Positions 32,376-41,906 of a stretch of DNA of 64,000 nt are shown one piece after another; positions within the stretch are counted from its first letter, which is position 1; each line of letters begins with the position of its first letter. The notes under the pieces are model-generated. The model worked only from the letters and a program-made list of their open reading frames with translations, ran no database searches and was not told the DNA's origin. A program made the position numbers and the translations under genes. Where the stretch lies: contig NZ_CP036403.1 of the NCBI RefSeq assembly GCF_004322775.1, positions 4,092,001-4,156,000 on the forward strand. Direction: 5' to 3'. The stretch is from Ornithinimicrobium sufpigmenti (GTDB lineage Bacteria > Actinomycetota > Actinomycetes > Actinomycetales > Dermatophilaceae).

Positions 32376-33328
32376 GTCTTCCGAAACTTGGCGTTGGCGC
32401 GCTGCTCCCAGCGCGCCAGGTACTCGTCGGCGGCCTCCCGACCCTCGGTCTCCTCGATCAGCTTGGCCTGGTCGAACCGCTCCCGCCAGGTATGCCGGTG
32501 CTTGCCGTACTTGCGGCCGTAGAGCCCGAAGACGTGCGCCGGCGTGCCGTCGGCGAGCAGCCGGCCCTCGTCGATCCAGAGCACGCGGTCGCACATCTTC
32601 TCGATCGAGGAGCGGCTGTGGCTGACCATGAAGACGGTGCCGGCCTGTTCCCGGAGCTCGGTGATGCGCTCCTCGGCCTTGTCCTTGAACGAGGAGTCGC
32701 CGGTGGCCAGCGCCTCGTCGACGACAAGGATCTCCGGCACCGCAGCCGTGGAGATCGCGAACCGGAGCCGGGCGGACATCCCGGTGGAGTAGGTGTTCAT
32801 CGGCAGGTCGATGAACCGGCCGAGGTCGGCGAACTCGACGATCTCCTCGGCCACCTCCTCGACCTGCGCCGGCGTCATCCCCTGCGCGAGGCAGCCGATC
32901 TGGATGTTCTGCCGCCCGGTCATCTTGGGCAGCAGGACGGCGCCGACGCCGAGCAGCGCGGCCCGGCCGTCGATCCAGATCTGGCCGCCGGTCGGGGGCA
33001 CGAGCCCGGCGATGGAGCGCAGCAGGGTCGACTTGCCGGACCCGTTGCGGCCGATGAGACCGACGGACTCTCCCCGGTAGGCGACGAAGGAGACTCCGCG
33101 CACGGCGTGGATCTCGCGCACCCCCACCCCTGACCTGCTGCGGGAGACGAACCGTTTGACGGCACCCACCTCGTCCTGCGGGTCGGGCTCCTCGCCGGAA
33201 CCGGTGCCGAAGACGCGGTAGCTGATGTCGACCTGCGAGGCGATGACGGAGGGTCGTCGGGTCTGGTCGACGACCTGCTCGACCGGCAGCACGGGCGGGC
33301 CGACCCGGTCCTGTTCAGGCGCGGCCAT
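32372..33328 (-). CDS. polysaccharide ABC exporter ATP-binding protein (Wzt/TagH-like)
   Basis: This 318-residue ATPase has Walker A GRNGSGKS (93-100), the signature YSTGM (180-184) and Walker B ILVVDEAL (200-207). The order REIHAVRGVSF before the P-loop and the conserved ALATGDSSF are typical of Wzt/TagH ATPases that export lipid-linked polysaccharides or teichoic acids. There is no long C-terminal glycan-binding domain, only about 60 extra residues. The ATG at 33328 overlaps the permease end by 14 bases. Confidence 0.93.
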   Translation of the reverse strand: MAAPEQDRVGPPVLPVEQVVDQTRRPSVIASQVDISYRVFGTGSGEEPDPQDEVGAVKRFVSRSRSGVGVREIHAVRGVSFVAYRGESVGLIGRNGSGKSTLLRSIAGLVPPTGGQIWIDGRAALLGVGAVLLPKMTGRQNIQIGCLAQGMTPAQVEEVAEEIVEFADLGRFIDLPMNTYSTGMSARLRFAISTAAVPEILVVDEALATGDSSFKDKAEERITELREQAGTVFMVSHSRSSIEKMCDRVLWIDEGRLLADGTPAHVFGLYGRKYGKHRHTWRERFDQAKLIEETEGREAADEYLARWEQRANAKFRKT

Positions 33329-34226
33329 AGGTGCCCTCCCCCCGCCAGAAGAAGACGAAGCCGACGACGAAGAAGAGCAGTGCCCAGCCGCCGCCGACGG
33401 CCCAGGTGACCGGGTCGGGGCTGGCCGGGTTCCAGATGGTCTCCCGCACGAGGGTGAGGCTGACCGCTGCGGGCTGGTACTGCAGGAGGATCCCCACGAG
33501 CTCCGGCGCGTCCAACCGATCGATCTGCAGCTCGATGGAGAAGAACACGCCCGAGACGTAGCGCAGCAGCCGGACGATGAGCGGCATGAGGTTGGCCAGG
33601 TCCCGGGCGGCATGGACCAGGCGGGCGGTGAGCATGGCGATGCCGAGGCTCATGACCAGCACGATGAGCAGCGCTGCGGGGTAGAGCAGCCAGGTCCAGC
33701 TGACCTGACCCTTCTGGTCCCACAGGGCGATGATGAGCAGCACCCCGAAGGCCGGCAGCTGGCTGACGAAGGCGGACAGCACGGCGACCAGGGGCGGCAG
33801 CACCCGGGGGAACTGCATGGCTCGGATGAGGCTCAGCTTGCTCAGCAGCGACTTGGACCCCGAGGTCAGCGCCAGCGAGAACAGCGCGTACGTGAACAGC
33901 CCGGCGGTGAGGAAGGTGATGAAGTTGTCGATGCCCTGGGCGGTGCCCAGCAGCAGGCCGAAGATGAGGAAGTAGGCCAGGCCGAGCAGGAGCGGGTTGA
34001 TGACCGCCCAGACGAAGCCCAGGTAGTTGTCCCGGTGCTCGCTGGCGAACTCGCCCTTGGCCATCGCCCACATCAGGTGGCGGTGCCGCCACACGTCGGC
34101 GACGTAGCGGCCGAACCGGGGGCGCTGCCCCACGGGCTCCAGCCCGTGGCGGGCCGCGAGCGCCTCTGCGTCCTCCCGGCTCAGCACGGGTGGGACGTCA
34201 CGGGGGTCGGGCCCCACGACGGTCAC
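33315..34226 (-). CDS. polysaccharide ABC exporter permease (Wzm/TagG-like)
   Basis: This predicts 303 residues with about six membrane helices. The sequence RDNYLGFVWAVINPLLLGLA is the family's opening motif, followed by a conserved-looking LLSKLSLIRAMQFPRVLPPL loop. With the next gene it forms the exporter carrying the finished polymer across the membrane. The GTG at 34226 overlaps the dehydrogenase stop (GTGA at 34223-34226), so dehydrogenase, permease, ATPase and glycosyltransferase form one coupled operon. Confidence 0.92.
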   Translation of the reverse strand: MTVVGPDPRDVPPVLSREDAEALAARHGLEPVGQRPRFGRYVADVWRHRHLMWAMAKGEFASEHRDNYLGFVWAVINPLLLGLAYFLIFGLLLGTAQGIDNFITFLTAGLFTYALFSLALTSGSKSLLSKLSLIRAMQFPRVLPPLVAVLSAFVSQLPAFGVLLIIALWDQKGQVSWTWLLYPAALLIVLVMSLGIAMLTARLVHAARDLANLMPLIVRLLRYVSGVFFSIELQIDRLDAPELVGILLQYQPAAVSLTLVRETIWNPASPDPVTWAVGGGWALLFFVVGFVFFWRGEGTYGRA

Positions 34227-35482
34227 AGCCGGCTGACCTTCTCCGCCTCGGTGGCCTGGCCGCGGGTGTCGAAGAACACCTGCGCGGCGCCGGCGAGGGC
34301 GTCCACGTCGTACTCCCGGTGGTTCTGCACCAGCACCGTGATGTCCGCCGCCCCAGCACCCGCAGCAGCCTCCTGCACCCGCACCGCCTCCGGCACCGCG
34401 GACCAGTCCGTCACGTGCGGGTCGTGGTACTGCACGACCGCGCCCTTGGCCATCAGCGCCCGGGCCAGCGGCACCGCCGGCGACTCGCGCTGGTCGGCGA
34501 TGTTCGGCTTGTAGGTCACCCCCAGCAGCAGCACCGTCGACCCCTTCAACGGCTTGCCCTCGGTGTTGAGCAGGTCCTGCACCCGGGTCACGACATACCC
34601 CGGCATCGAGGAGTTGATCTCCTGCGCCAGCTCCACGAACCGGAACGGGTACCCCAGCCGGGCCCGCACGTTGTGCGACAGGTAGTTCGGGTCGATCGGG
34701 ATGCAGTGCCCACCCACCCCCGGACCCGGGTAGAACGCCTGGAACCCGAACGGCTTGGACTTCGCCGCCTCGATCACGTCCCACAGGTCGATCCCCAGCT
34801 CGTGGCAGAACCGCGCCATCTCGTTCACCAACGCGATGTTGATGTGCCGGTAGGTGTTCTCCAGCAGCTTGGCCGTCTCCGCCTCCCGCGTCCCCTTCGC
34901 CCGCACCACCGTGTCCACGAACCGACCGTAGAACTCGGCTGCGGCATCGGTGCACGCACCCGTGTGCCCACCGACCACCTTCGGCGTGTTCTTCGCCCCG
35001 AACCGCTCGTTCCCCGGGTCGATCCGCTCCGGGGAGAACGCCAGGAAGAAGTCGCTGCCCGCCACCAGGCCACCGGCCTCCAACGCCGGACGCACCACCT
35101 CATCCGTCGTGCCCGGGTACGTCGTGGACTCCAGTACCACCAGCATCCCCGGCTCCAGGTGCCGCGCCACCGCCGCCACCGCCGCGTTGATCGCCCTCAG
35201 GTCCGGCCCGCCCTCGTCCGACAGCGGCGTCGGCACACAGATCACCACCGCCCTGGCCTCACCGATCCGCGCCTCGTCGGTGGTGGCCTCGAAACCCCCC
35301 GCCACCATCTCCGCGATGTCGGCATCGGTGAGGTCGTCCACGTGCGAACGCCCCGCGTTCAACCCCTCCACCACACCGGCGTTGATGTCGAACCCGACCA
35401 CCGTCAGCCCCGACCGGATCGCCTCCTGCGCCAACGGCAGCCCCACATACCCCAACCCGATGATGACAGCGTCGACAGACAC
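34223..35482 (-). CDS. nucleotide-sugar dehydrogenase (UDP-N-acetylhexosamine type)
   Basis: This 419-residue enzyme belongs to the UDP-glucose/GDP-mannose dehydrogenase superfamily. It has IIGLGYVGLPLAQEAIRSG at the N-terminus, VPTPL, ESTTYPGTT, SPERIDPGN and the catalytic Cys in GVGGHCIPIDPNYL. The last pattern fits WecC/WbpA-type UDP-ManNAc or UDP-GlcNAc dehydrogenases better than UDP-glucose dehydrogenases. It would supply an N-acetylhexosaminuronic acid. It is only distantly related to the ugd product in this window, so two different uronic acids may be used. Confidence 0.9.
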   Translation of the reverse strand: MSVDAVIIGLGYVGLPLAQEAIRSGLTVVGFDINAGVVEGLNAGRSHVDDLTDADIAEMVAGGFEATTDEARIGEARAVVICVPTPLSDEGGPDLRAINAAVAAVARHLEPGMLVVLESTTYPGTTDEVVRPALEAGGLVAGSDFFLAFSPERIDPGNERFGAKNTPKVVGGHTGACTDAAAEFYGRFVDTVVRAKGTREAETAKLLENTYRHINIALVNEMARFCHELGIDLWDVIEAAKSKPFGFQAFYPGPGVGGHCIPIDPNYLSHNVRARLGYPFRFVELAQEINSSMPGYVVTRVQDLLNTEGKPLKGSTVLLLGVTYKPNIADQRESPAVPLARALMAKGAVVQYHDPHVTDWSAVPEAVRVQEAAAGAGAADITVLVQNHREYDVDALAGAAQVFFDTRGQATEAEKVSRL

Positions 35483-35552
35483 GGTGGAAGGCTCCTCGAG
35501 ATCGGGTGTGGGTCGGCGCGCGATGCGCGCCCGACATGATATCGCGCTGTGA

Positions 35553-35558
35553 CATGAT
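35553..35558 (+). promoter_or_regulatory. -10 (CATGAT) of a likely leaderless promoter for the MurG-like gene
   Basis: CATGAT, seven bases, then the ATG at 35566. This spacing supports 35566 as the start rather than the in-frame ATG at 35554, which lies inside the hexamer. Confidence 0.5.
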
Positions 35559-35565
35559 CGCCGGT

Positions 35566-36672
35566 ATGCCGTCCGTCCTGCTGCTCTCCAGCAACGGCGC
35601 GGGGATGGGGCACCTGACCAGGCTGTTGGCCTACGCCCGGCGGCTGCCCGAGGGTATCCGAGCGCATGTGCTCTCCCTGTCCCAGGCCGTGCCGGTGGTG
35701 GGCCAGGAGGGGATCCCGTGGGAGTACCTGCCCAGCCAGGGGGCGACCGGGCTGCGGCCGGCGTCGTGGCGGCGGCTGTTCGCGGAACGGGTGACCGAGA
35801 TCCTGCACCGGCTGGACCCCGACGTCCTCGTCTTCGACGGCACCCACCCCTACTCGGGCCTCGACCGGGCGCTGGCGGCGCACCCCCGGACCCGTGCCGT
35901 GTGGAGCCGCCGCGGGATGTGGAGACCGGGGCGCAACCTGGACCAGCTGGACAAGACCGTGTGGTTCGACGCCGTCGTCGAGCCCGGCGACCTGGCCGCG
36001 GCGGCGGACCGGGGGGCCACGGCGAGCGCCGACGGGGCCGTGCGGGTGGCGCCGGTGACCCTGGTGGACCGCGAGGGCCGCAGCAGCCGGACCGCGGCGC
36101 GGACGGCGCTGGGGCTGCCCGCCGACGGGCCGCTGGCGCTGGTGGCCCTGGGGGCCGGCAACATCAACGACACCGACGACGAGGTCGGGGCGGCGGCGAG
36201 CGCGCTCCAGGCCAGGGGCGTGGGGGTCTGCGTCACGGCGCCCTCGATCGCCGAGCGGGCCTACGCGGGCGCCGACGTGCACCTGGTCCGGCACTTCCCG
36301 CTCTCCGAGCACTTCGCCGCCTTCGACTACGTCATCGCCGCGGCCGGCTACAACTCCTTCCACGAGGCGCTCCGCCTGGGCGTGCCGGCGCTGTTCGTGC
36401 CCAACCGGCAGACCAGCCTGGACGACCAGGCCGGGCGCTCCGGGCACGCCGCTGCCCGGGGCTGGGCGCTGAGCGCGGACACCCTCACCGGTGGCCGCGC
36501 GCACGCGCTGGTCGAGCGCCTCCTGGACCATGGGCCGGAGATGGCGGCCCGGGCGTTGGCGGAGGACCCGGGCAACGGCGCGGGCGCCGCGGCCGCGGAG
36601 ATCGTCCGGGTGGCGGGGTTGGCCGGGGCAGGGGGCAACGCGGCGAGCCGGCTGGCGGTGGCGCGCCGATGA
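35566..36672 (+). CDS. MurG-like glycosyltransferase
   Basis: This predicts 368 residues. SSNGAGMGHLTRLLAYARRL is the Gly-rich N-terminal loop of GT28/MurG-type enzymes. The C-terminal half has LVALGAGNINDTDDE and VIAAAGYNSFHEALRLGVPALFVP, with the last segment forming the nucleotide-sugar pocket. No membrane segment. It begins a tightly coupled plus-strand set of three genes (overlaps at 36669 and 37301). The donor is probably a UDP-sugar. Confidence 0.83.
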   Translation: MPSVLLLSSNGAGMGHLTRLLAYARRLPEGIRAHVLSLSQAVPVVGQEGIPWEYLPSQGATGLRPASWRRLFAERVTEILHRLDPDVLVFDGTHPYSGLDRALAAHPRTRAVWSRRGMWRPGRNLDQLDKTVWFDAVVEPGDLAAAADRGATASADGAVRVAPVTLVDREGRSSRTAARTALGLPADGPLALVALGAGNINDTDDEVGAAASALQARGVGVCVTAPSIAERAYAGADVHLVRHFPLSEHFAAFDYVIAAAGYNSFHEALRLGVPALFVPNRQTSLDDQAGRSGHAAARGWALSADTLTGGRAHALVERLLDHGPEMAARALAEDPGNGAGAAAAEIVRVAGLAGAGGNAASRLAVARR

Positions 36673-37304
36673 GCCTCTCGCCCGGCGTCCGCCGCCGCCA
36701 GCAGCAGCTGGCCCGCTGGGCCAAGCGCACCCCCGGCTACCGCCTGGCGCTGGAGGAGGTGCTGCCCCGAGTGCGCCGCAACGCGGTGCTCACCGACCTG
36801 GCGTGGCGCGTTTTCGCCCCCCGGCACGGGGCCGGCAACGTCGACGTCGCGCTGCTGCCGGACCGGCAGGTGTCCGGCCCGGACGTCGGCCGCCTCCCGG
36901 TCGTCGGGGTCCTGGCCACCGGCCTGGACGACGCCCGGGCCGAGCAGCTTCTCGCGGACCTGGCCGACCTGCAACGGTCCACCGGTTCCTTCCGGGCCGT
37001 GCTCGTCCTGGACCGACCGGTCTTCGCCGCCGCCCGCCGGCACGGGTATGTGGTGGAGCACGTGGTCCCGGAGCAGGAGTGGGCCTCCGGCGCCTTCGGC
37101 GAGGTGCCGTGGGCGGACTACCTCGCCCGCCGGCTCGGGTCGGTGATCGACCACTACCAGCTGTGGCACCTGGTCCGCGCCGAGGTGCCGGCCGACGGGG
37201 GTCCGGTGCGCCTGGACCGGGTCGACGAGGCCCTGCTGCGAGTCCTGGGCGAGCGGCTGACCGAGCTGGAGCACGTCCGGACCGAGCCGCCTGCCGCGTC
37301 ATGA
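36669..37304 (+). CDS. unknown protein in the glycan island
   Basis: This 211-residue protein starts at an ATG overlapping the previous stop and ends overlapping the next start, so it is translated with both. The N-terminus is basic (RRRQQQLARWAKRT). The middle, VVGVLATGLDDARAEQLLAD and FRAVLVLDRPVFAAARRHGY, alternates strands and helices like a Rossmann-type fold. The end has DHYQLWHLVRAEVP. No membrane helix or known motif was recognised. A role as partner of the MurG-like enzyme or of the following ligase-like protein is inferred only from coupling. Confidence 0.72.
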   Translation: MSLSPGVRRRQQQLARWAKRTPGYRLALEEVLPRVRRNAVLTDLAWRVFAPRHGAGNVDVALLPDRQVSGPDVGRLPVVGVLATGLDDARAEQLLADLADLQRSTGSFRAVLVLDRPVFAAARRHGYVVEHVVPEQEWASGAFGEVPWADYLARRLGSVIDHYQLWHLVRAEVPADGGPVRLDRVDEALLRVLGERLTELEHVRTEPPAAS

Positions 37305-40150
37305 CCAGCCAGGCGCCCAGGAGGCTCGTCGACGAGGCCGCCGTGCTGGACGGCGCCCACCCGCACGGCTACCTGCTCGTGAACGCAGGCACCGCGCCCG
37401 CGCAGGACACGCGGGGCTGGCGGACCGAGCCTGACCTGCTCCCCGGCACCGTCCTGCACCTGCATCCCCGGACGGTGCTGTCCCGCGGCCGCGGTGGGCG
37501 TGGGACGGTCGTGCTGCTGGGCCACCCCGTCGACGTGGCCGCCGGGATCATCGAGGGGGACCGGATCGCCGGCCGGCTGGCCGGCACCTGGGACCTCGGC
37601 GGCCAGGACGCACTGGTCCGGGAGGCGGCCAGCCTCGGCGGTCGGTGGACGCTGCTGGCGGCGCCCCGTGCGGATGCCGCTCCGGTGGCCGAGCTGCTCG
37701 TCGTCCCGGACACCCACGCCACCCAGCCGGTCTTCTCCGCGGTCGCCGGGGGGCGGTTCGCGCTGGCCAGCACCCCGGCGCTGGTCGCGCGCACCCTCGA
37801 GCTGGCCGTGGACGAGCCGGCGCTGACCCTCCTGGAGGAGCTGCGCCGCCGTCGGGGCGGGGCGGTGACCTACCTGCCCGGCCGGCGCACGGCCTACCTC
37901 GGGCTGGAGCCGCTGGCGCCCAACTGCCTGCTGCGGGTGCGGCTGCGCCCGGAGGACCCGCCCACCGTGCGGCAGGAGCGGTTCTGGCCGTGGCGCCAGC
38001 GGGAGGAGACCACGGACGTCAGGGCGGTCTACCGGGCCTTCCGGGAGCGGCTCGCCGCCCACGCGCAGCTGCTCGCCGGGCTGGGCCGGCCCGCCCTCAG
38101 CCTGACCGCCGGCTGGGACAGCCGGGTCACCGCCGCGGTGGCGCAGGATGCGCTCCGGGCCGGGGACGGGTTCGCCTTCACCTACGTCAACCCCCGGGAC
38201 GCCCGTGGTGGCCGGGCGGCGATGGCCGATGTCACCGGCGCGAGCGCGGTCTCGGCCCAGCTGGGGATCCCGCACCGCGTGCTCCGCTGGCGACAGCCTC
38301 CACCTGGCGGCACCTTCGACGTCCTGCACCGCCGCACCTACGCCCCCCTGCTACCCAGCCGGGGCGCCGCCCACGCGATGTGGGCCGACCTGCCCCGCGA
38401 CGGCAGCCTCGTCCAGCTGCAGTCCAACGGTGGGGAGACCGGGACCACCTTCATCCGGGCCAGGACCGCGGAGCCGCTCTCCCCCCTGCGGCTGGCGCGG
38501 ATGATGATGGGCGCGAGCGAGGGCCTGGAGGACCTGGCCGGGCAGATGTACGACGGCTACCAGGAGTACGCCGCGATGACCGCCGAGCGGCTGCTCGGCT
38601 ACGACCACCACGACGTCTTCTACTGGGAGCAGCGGATGGGGCGGTGGGGCTGGCAGAAGTTCACCGACGGTGACTTCGGCCACCGGATCCTGCTGCCCTT
38701 CAACGACCGGGTCCTGCTGGAGACCATGCTCTCCCTGCCGTACCCGCAGCGGGAGGCCAAGGTGCTCTTCCAGCGGATGCTCGCGGAGGAGCCGGCCGCC
38801 CGGCTGCCGGCACGCCGGACGACGGGGCGGGCGGCGCCGGAGACCACGGCCGCCACGCGCCTGGGTGCCCTGACGCGCCGGGTCGGCACCCTGCTGCCGG
38901 GGGCCGCAGGCCGCCTGGGCCACCGGGCCGGTGGGCGGCTGGAGCGCCTCGACCGGGAGCGGGTCCGGCTCACCGGCCTGGACCGGCTCACCTTCCCCCG
39001 CGGGTATGCCGTGCTGCCCGCCTCGGCCACCGGCTCCGTACCCACCTCCGTCCCCACCTCCCGGGAGGCCGCCCGGTCGGCCTCCCGGCCCGGCTGGGTC
39101 CGGACCGAGCTGCCCGGGGGGACGATGACCCTGGAGGCCCACCCGGCCCTGCCGCACGCGCAGGTGCCGCTCGAGGACGGGGGGGTGCTCGTGCTCGGCG
39201 AGCCCGTCGACGTGGAGACCGGGCTGGTCGGGGCCGCCGAGGTGGCACGGGCGCTGGCGGAGCAGCTGCGCACCCACCCGGGCACGCCGGCGGCGGCGCT
39301 GGCCGCGGTGGAGCAGCGCGCGGCGACGCTCGCAGGCGGCTGGCTGGTGCTGCTGTCCACGCCCGCGCGCACGGTGGTGCTCCCCGACCCGTTGGCCAGC
39401 CTGGGCCTGCACCTCCTCCAGGACGGGTCCGGCGTCGTCTCCCACGCCGGCCTGGTGCCGGCGCCGACCACCTGTCTGGGGGCGGACCACCTGCTCGCCG
39501 CGGCCGGTCCGCTCGGTCTCGTCCCGCTCCACCCCGTCCCGCTGCCGGTGCTCGTCGACCTCCCCGGTGCGGCACGGCATGCGGCCGACCAGGGCTGGAC
39601 CCGCAGGTCACGACTGGCCCGGCACACCGAGCTGCTGGGCAGCCGCGGGCCGGTGTGGCTCGGGCTGACCGGGAAGGAGGCCAGCCGGGAGCTGCTGGCG
39701 CTGCTGGCCGAGGCGCAGGTCGATGTGCACACCGTCTCCTGGTGGGACCGGCTGGCCCCGGACGAGGGCGCAGACCCCGTCTTCGCCGCCTCGGCGCTGG
39801 CCGCCGACGCGGGCGTGCCGCACCGGGTCGTGGGGCTGCGCGAGGACGTCGACGGCTCGCACGGTGACCCTGGTCGTGCTGCCCGCGAGGTCGCCGACGC
39901 CGCGCTGGCGCAGACCTGGCCCGCCCAGGACGGGCGGGACCGGCTGCCGGTCAGCGACGCCCTGGACCAGGCGCTGCCCGAGGACGCCGTGCTCTGGTTG
40001 GGCAGCCAGCCCTCGCCGCCTCGCGCGCTCGGTGCCCCGGCCGGCCCGGCGGCCGTGTGCTGCAGCCCTCGCCTGGTCGACCTGGTGCAGGGCGTCCGCC
40101 CCGTGGCCCTGCCGTTCAGCGACCGGCTGCTGACCCTGCCGCCCCGGTGA
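37301..40150 (+). CDS. duplicated asparagine-synthase-like protein (one intact, one decayed ATP-pyrophosphatase domain)
   Basis: This predicts 949 residues from an ATG overlapping the previous stop. Residues about 1-620 contain an asparagine-synthase-like unit. The ATP pyrophosphatase loop reads ALSLTAGWDSR (about 264-275; consensus S-x-GG-x-DS), followed by MWADLPRDGSLVQLQSNGGE. Residues about 650-949 repeat the plan: LGHPVDVAAG of copy 1 matches LGEPVDVETG of copy 2. The second loop reads VWLGLTGKEASREL, with the Gly-Trp-Asp-Ser residues lost. Residue 2 is Thr, so the Cys nucleophile of glutamine amidotransferases is absent. It could ligate an amine to a uronic acid of the glycan. The 3' end overlaps the convergent gene by 35 bases. 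Confidence 0.8.
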   Translation: MTSQAPRRLVDEAAVLDGAHPHGYLLVNAGTAPAQDTRGWRTEPDLLPGTVLHLHPRTVLSRGRGGRGTVVLLGHPVDVAAGIIEGDRIAGRLAGTWDLGGQDALVREAASLGGRWTLLAAPRADAAPVAELLVVPDTHATQPVFSAVAGGRFALASTPALVARTLELAVDEPALTLLEELRRRRGGAVTYLPGRRTAYLGLEPLAPNCLLRVRLRPEDPPTVRQERFWPWRQREETTDVRAVYRAFRERLAAHAQLLAGLGRPALSLTAGWDSRVTAAVAQDALRAGDGFAFTYVNPRDARGGRAAMADVTGASAVSAQLGIPHRVLRWRQPPPGGTFDVLHRRTYAPLLPSRGAAHAMWADLPRDGSLVQLQSNGGETGTTFIRARTAEPLSPLRLARMMMGASEGLEDLAGQMYDGYQEYAAMTAERLLGYDHHDVFYWEQRMGRWGWQKFTDGDFGHRILLPFNDRVLLETMLSLPYPQREAKVLFQRMLAEEPAARLPARRTTGRAAPETTAATRLGALTRRVGTLLPGAAGRLGHRAGGRLERLDRERVRLTGLDRLTFPRGYAVLPASATGSVPTSVPTSREAARSASRPGWVRTELPGGTMTLEAHPALPHAQVPLEDGGVLVLGEPVDVETGLVGAAEVARALAEQLRTHPGTPAAALAAVEQRAATLAGGWLVLLSTPARTVVLPDPLASLGLHLLQDGSGVVSHAGLVPAPTTCLGADHLLAAAGPLGLVPLHPVPLPVLVDLPGAARHAADQGWTRRSRLARHTELLGSRGPVWLGLTGKEASRELLALLAEAQVDVHTVSWWDRLAPDEGADPVFAASALAADAGVPHRVVGLREDVDGSHGDPGRAAREVADAALAQTWPAQDGRDRLPVSDALDQALPEDAVLWLGSQPSPPRALGAPAGPAAVCCSPRLVDLVQGVRPVALPFSDRLLTLPPR

Positions 40151-41906
40151 GGGACGCCGTGCTGAGGGAAGACGCGGTGGAACGGAAGACGTAGGCGTCC
40201 CCCTCGTCCCTGCCGAGGTCCGCGACGAGGTCGTAGTGCTCCTGCAGGAAGGTCAGCACCGGGTCGGTCGCGACCAGGGCGTCCCAGCTGCCCGCCGTCC
40301 GTGCCGACGTCTTGGCCACGACCGCGACGTCGGGGTAGCGGCCGGTCTCCTGCCACCAACGCACCGTCTGCGCGTTGGCCTGCCCGAAGGCGCTGACCCA
40401 GATCAGGTTCGTCTGCATCGGGGCCTGGCTGTAGACGTAGCCGCCCGGGATACCGTAGAAGAACACCCCGTCACCGGGCTCGACCCAGGTGTCGACCAGG
40501 GCGCGCAGGGCGCCGTCGCGTTGCACGTGAAACGGGGCCGCGTGCAGGCCGGCCATGGGGCCTGCAGCAATCGGCCCCTCCAGGGTGTCCGGCGCCCCGT
40601 CGCGGAAGCTGCGCGCCGGGTGCACCACCAGCAGCGACCCGACGAGGGACAGCGCCGCCGCCAGCGCCAGCGTGCGGGTGCCGTGCCGTCCGGCCCAGAG
40701 CACCAGACCGGCACCGACGGCACCGACGAGCGGCAGCGCCGGCGGCAACGGTGCCCCCCAGCGGATCGAGGCCGACGTGGTCATCGCGAAGAAGACCACG
40801 CCCAGCAGCGCGGTCGGCCCGGTGAGCGCCAGCAGCAGCCGCAGGGCACGGTCGCCCACGTGGTGCGCCCAGGCCAGCACCGGGAAGGCCAGGAAGGTGA
40901 GCAGCAGCAGGGCGAAGGAGGCGCTGTAGAGCCCGAACGGCTCGCCGCCGTCCGGCTCTCCGGGCGCCACCACCCAGGCCGTCACCGCCAGCACCACCGG
41001 GATCCCCGTCGCCGCGGCCGCTCGCCACCGCCACCGCAGACGGGGCAGCAGCGCCACCACCGTGAGGGCCAGGACGGGCAGGTGGCGCCAGTGGAGCAGG
41101 CCGGTGAGGTAGCGCTGCGCCGAGCGCGACAGGCGGGAGAGCGGGTCCGGGCGGGAGGCCTGGTAGTCGGTCGTGTAGCGCACGGTCTCCAGCAGCGCCC
41201 CCGGGCCCGGTCCGAGCGCGAGCGCCAGGACCACCAGGGCGGAGGCGACGCCCCCGCCGACCAGCAGCCCGGTCACCACCGGTCCCCGCCGGGCCAGGAG
41301 CAGCACGGTCAGCCCCAGCACGGCGGCGGCCGGCAGGCTGGCGGGGTGGCTGAGCACGGTCACCGCCAGCGCGACCCCCGCCCCCGCGCCCCACCGGGCG
41401 GACCGGGTGCTGAGCGCCGCGAAACCAGCGCTGGCCGCCAGGCCGAGCATGAGCACCGGCACGGTGTTGTAGCTGGTCACCAGCAGGTTGTACGGCGTCG
41501 GCAGCAGCATCAGGACCACCGCCGTGAACGCCGCGGCCCGCGGCAGCTGCGTCCGCAGCGCCCGGTAGGCCACCACCCCGACCGCCAGGGCGAGGCCCAC
41601 GTAAAACACCCGGGAGGCCAGCACCACCCCCTCGATCCCGGCCAGCTGCAGCCAGACCCAGGTGAACGGCACCGCCAGGACCGAGCCGAGGGCCTGCAGG
41701 TTCATCTCGTCGGTCAGCGGCTCGTCGCCCTGCGCCATCCGCAGCGCCAGCGCGACCACGTGGGTGCCGTCGCCGAGATCGACGCCCAGCCGGACCCGCC
41801 ACAGCCCGAACACCACCAGCCCCAGGGTCGCCACGAGCACGGCGATGCCTCCGCGCGGAACCGGTCCCCTGCCGTCCTGCGAGACGCCGGGGGGCAGGGT
41901 GCTCAC
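40116..41906 (-). CDS. polytopic membrane protein, probable GT-C-type glycosyltransferase
   Basis: This predicts 596 residues with about 12 membrane helices followed by a soluble C-terminal domain from about residue 440 (FFYGIPGGYVYSQAPMQTNL). The early loop RLGVDLGDGTHVVALALRMA between helices 1 and 2 carries acidic residues where GT-C enzymes place the catalytic Asp. The architecture fits polyprenyl-phosphate-sugar-dependent transferases acting outside the membrane. The GTG at 41906 overlaps the previous stop (GTGA). Exact family not recognised. Confidence 0.75.
   Translation of the reverse strand: MSTLPPGVSQDGRGPVPRGGIAVLVATLGLVVFGLWRVRLGVDLGDGTHVVALALRMAQGDEPLTDEMNLQALGSVLAVPFTWVWLQLAGIEGVVLASRVFYVGLALAVGVVAYRALRTQLPRAAAFTAVVLMLLPTPYNLLVTSYNTVPVLMLGLAASAGFAALSTRSARWGAGAGVALAVTVLSHPASLPAAAVLGLTVLLLARRGPVVTGLLVGGGVASALVVLALALGPGPGALLETVRYTTDYQASRPDPLSRLSRSAQRYLTGLLHWRHLPVLALTVVALLPRLRWRWRAAAATGIPVVLAVTAWVVAPGEPDGGEPFGLYSASFALLLLTFLAFPVLAWAHHVGDRALRLLLALTGPTALLGVVFFAMTTSASIRWGAPLPPALPLVGAVGAGLVLWAGRHGTRTLALAAALSLVGSLLVVHPARSFRDGAPDTLEGPIAAGPMAGLHAAPFHVQRDGALRALVDTWVEPGDGVFFYGIPGGYVYSQAPMQTNLIWVSAFGQANAQTVRWWQETGRYPDVAVVAKTSARTAGSWDALVATDPVLTFLQEHYDLVADLGRDEGDAYVFRSTASSLSTASLTGAAGSAAGR

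Noticed and set aside
35554..35565. Earlier ATG as start of the MurG-like gene
   Set aside because: It lies within the CATGAT hexamer placed correctly to be the -10 for a transcript starting at the ATG at 35566.
37301..40150. True asparagine synthetase (AsnB)
   Set aside because: The glutaminase Cys is missing and the protein is a duplicated form in a glycan locus, so a modifying ligase is more likely.
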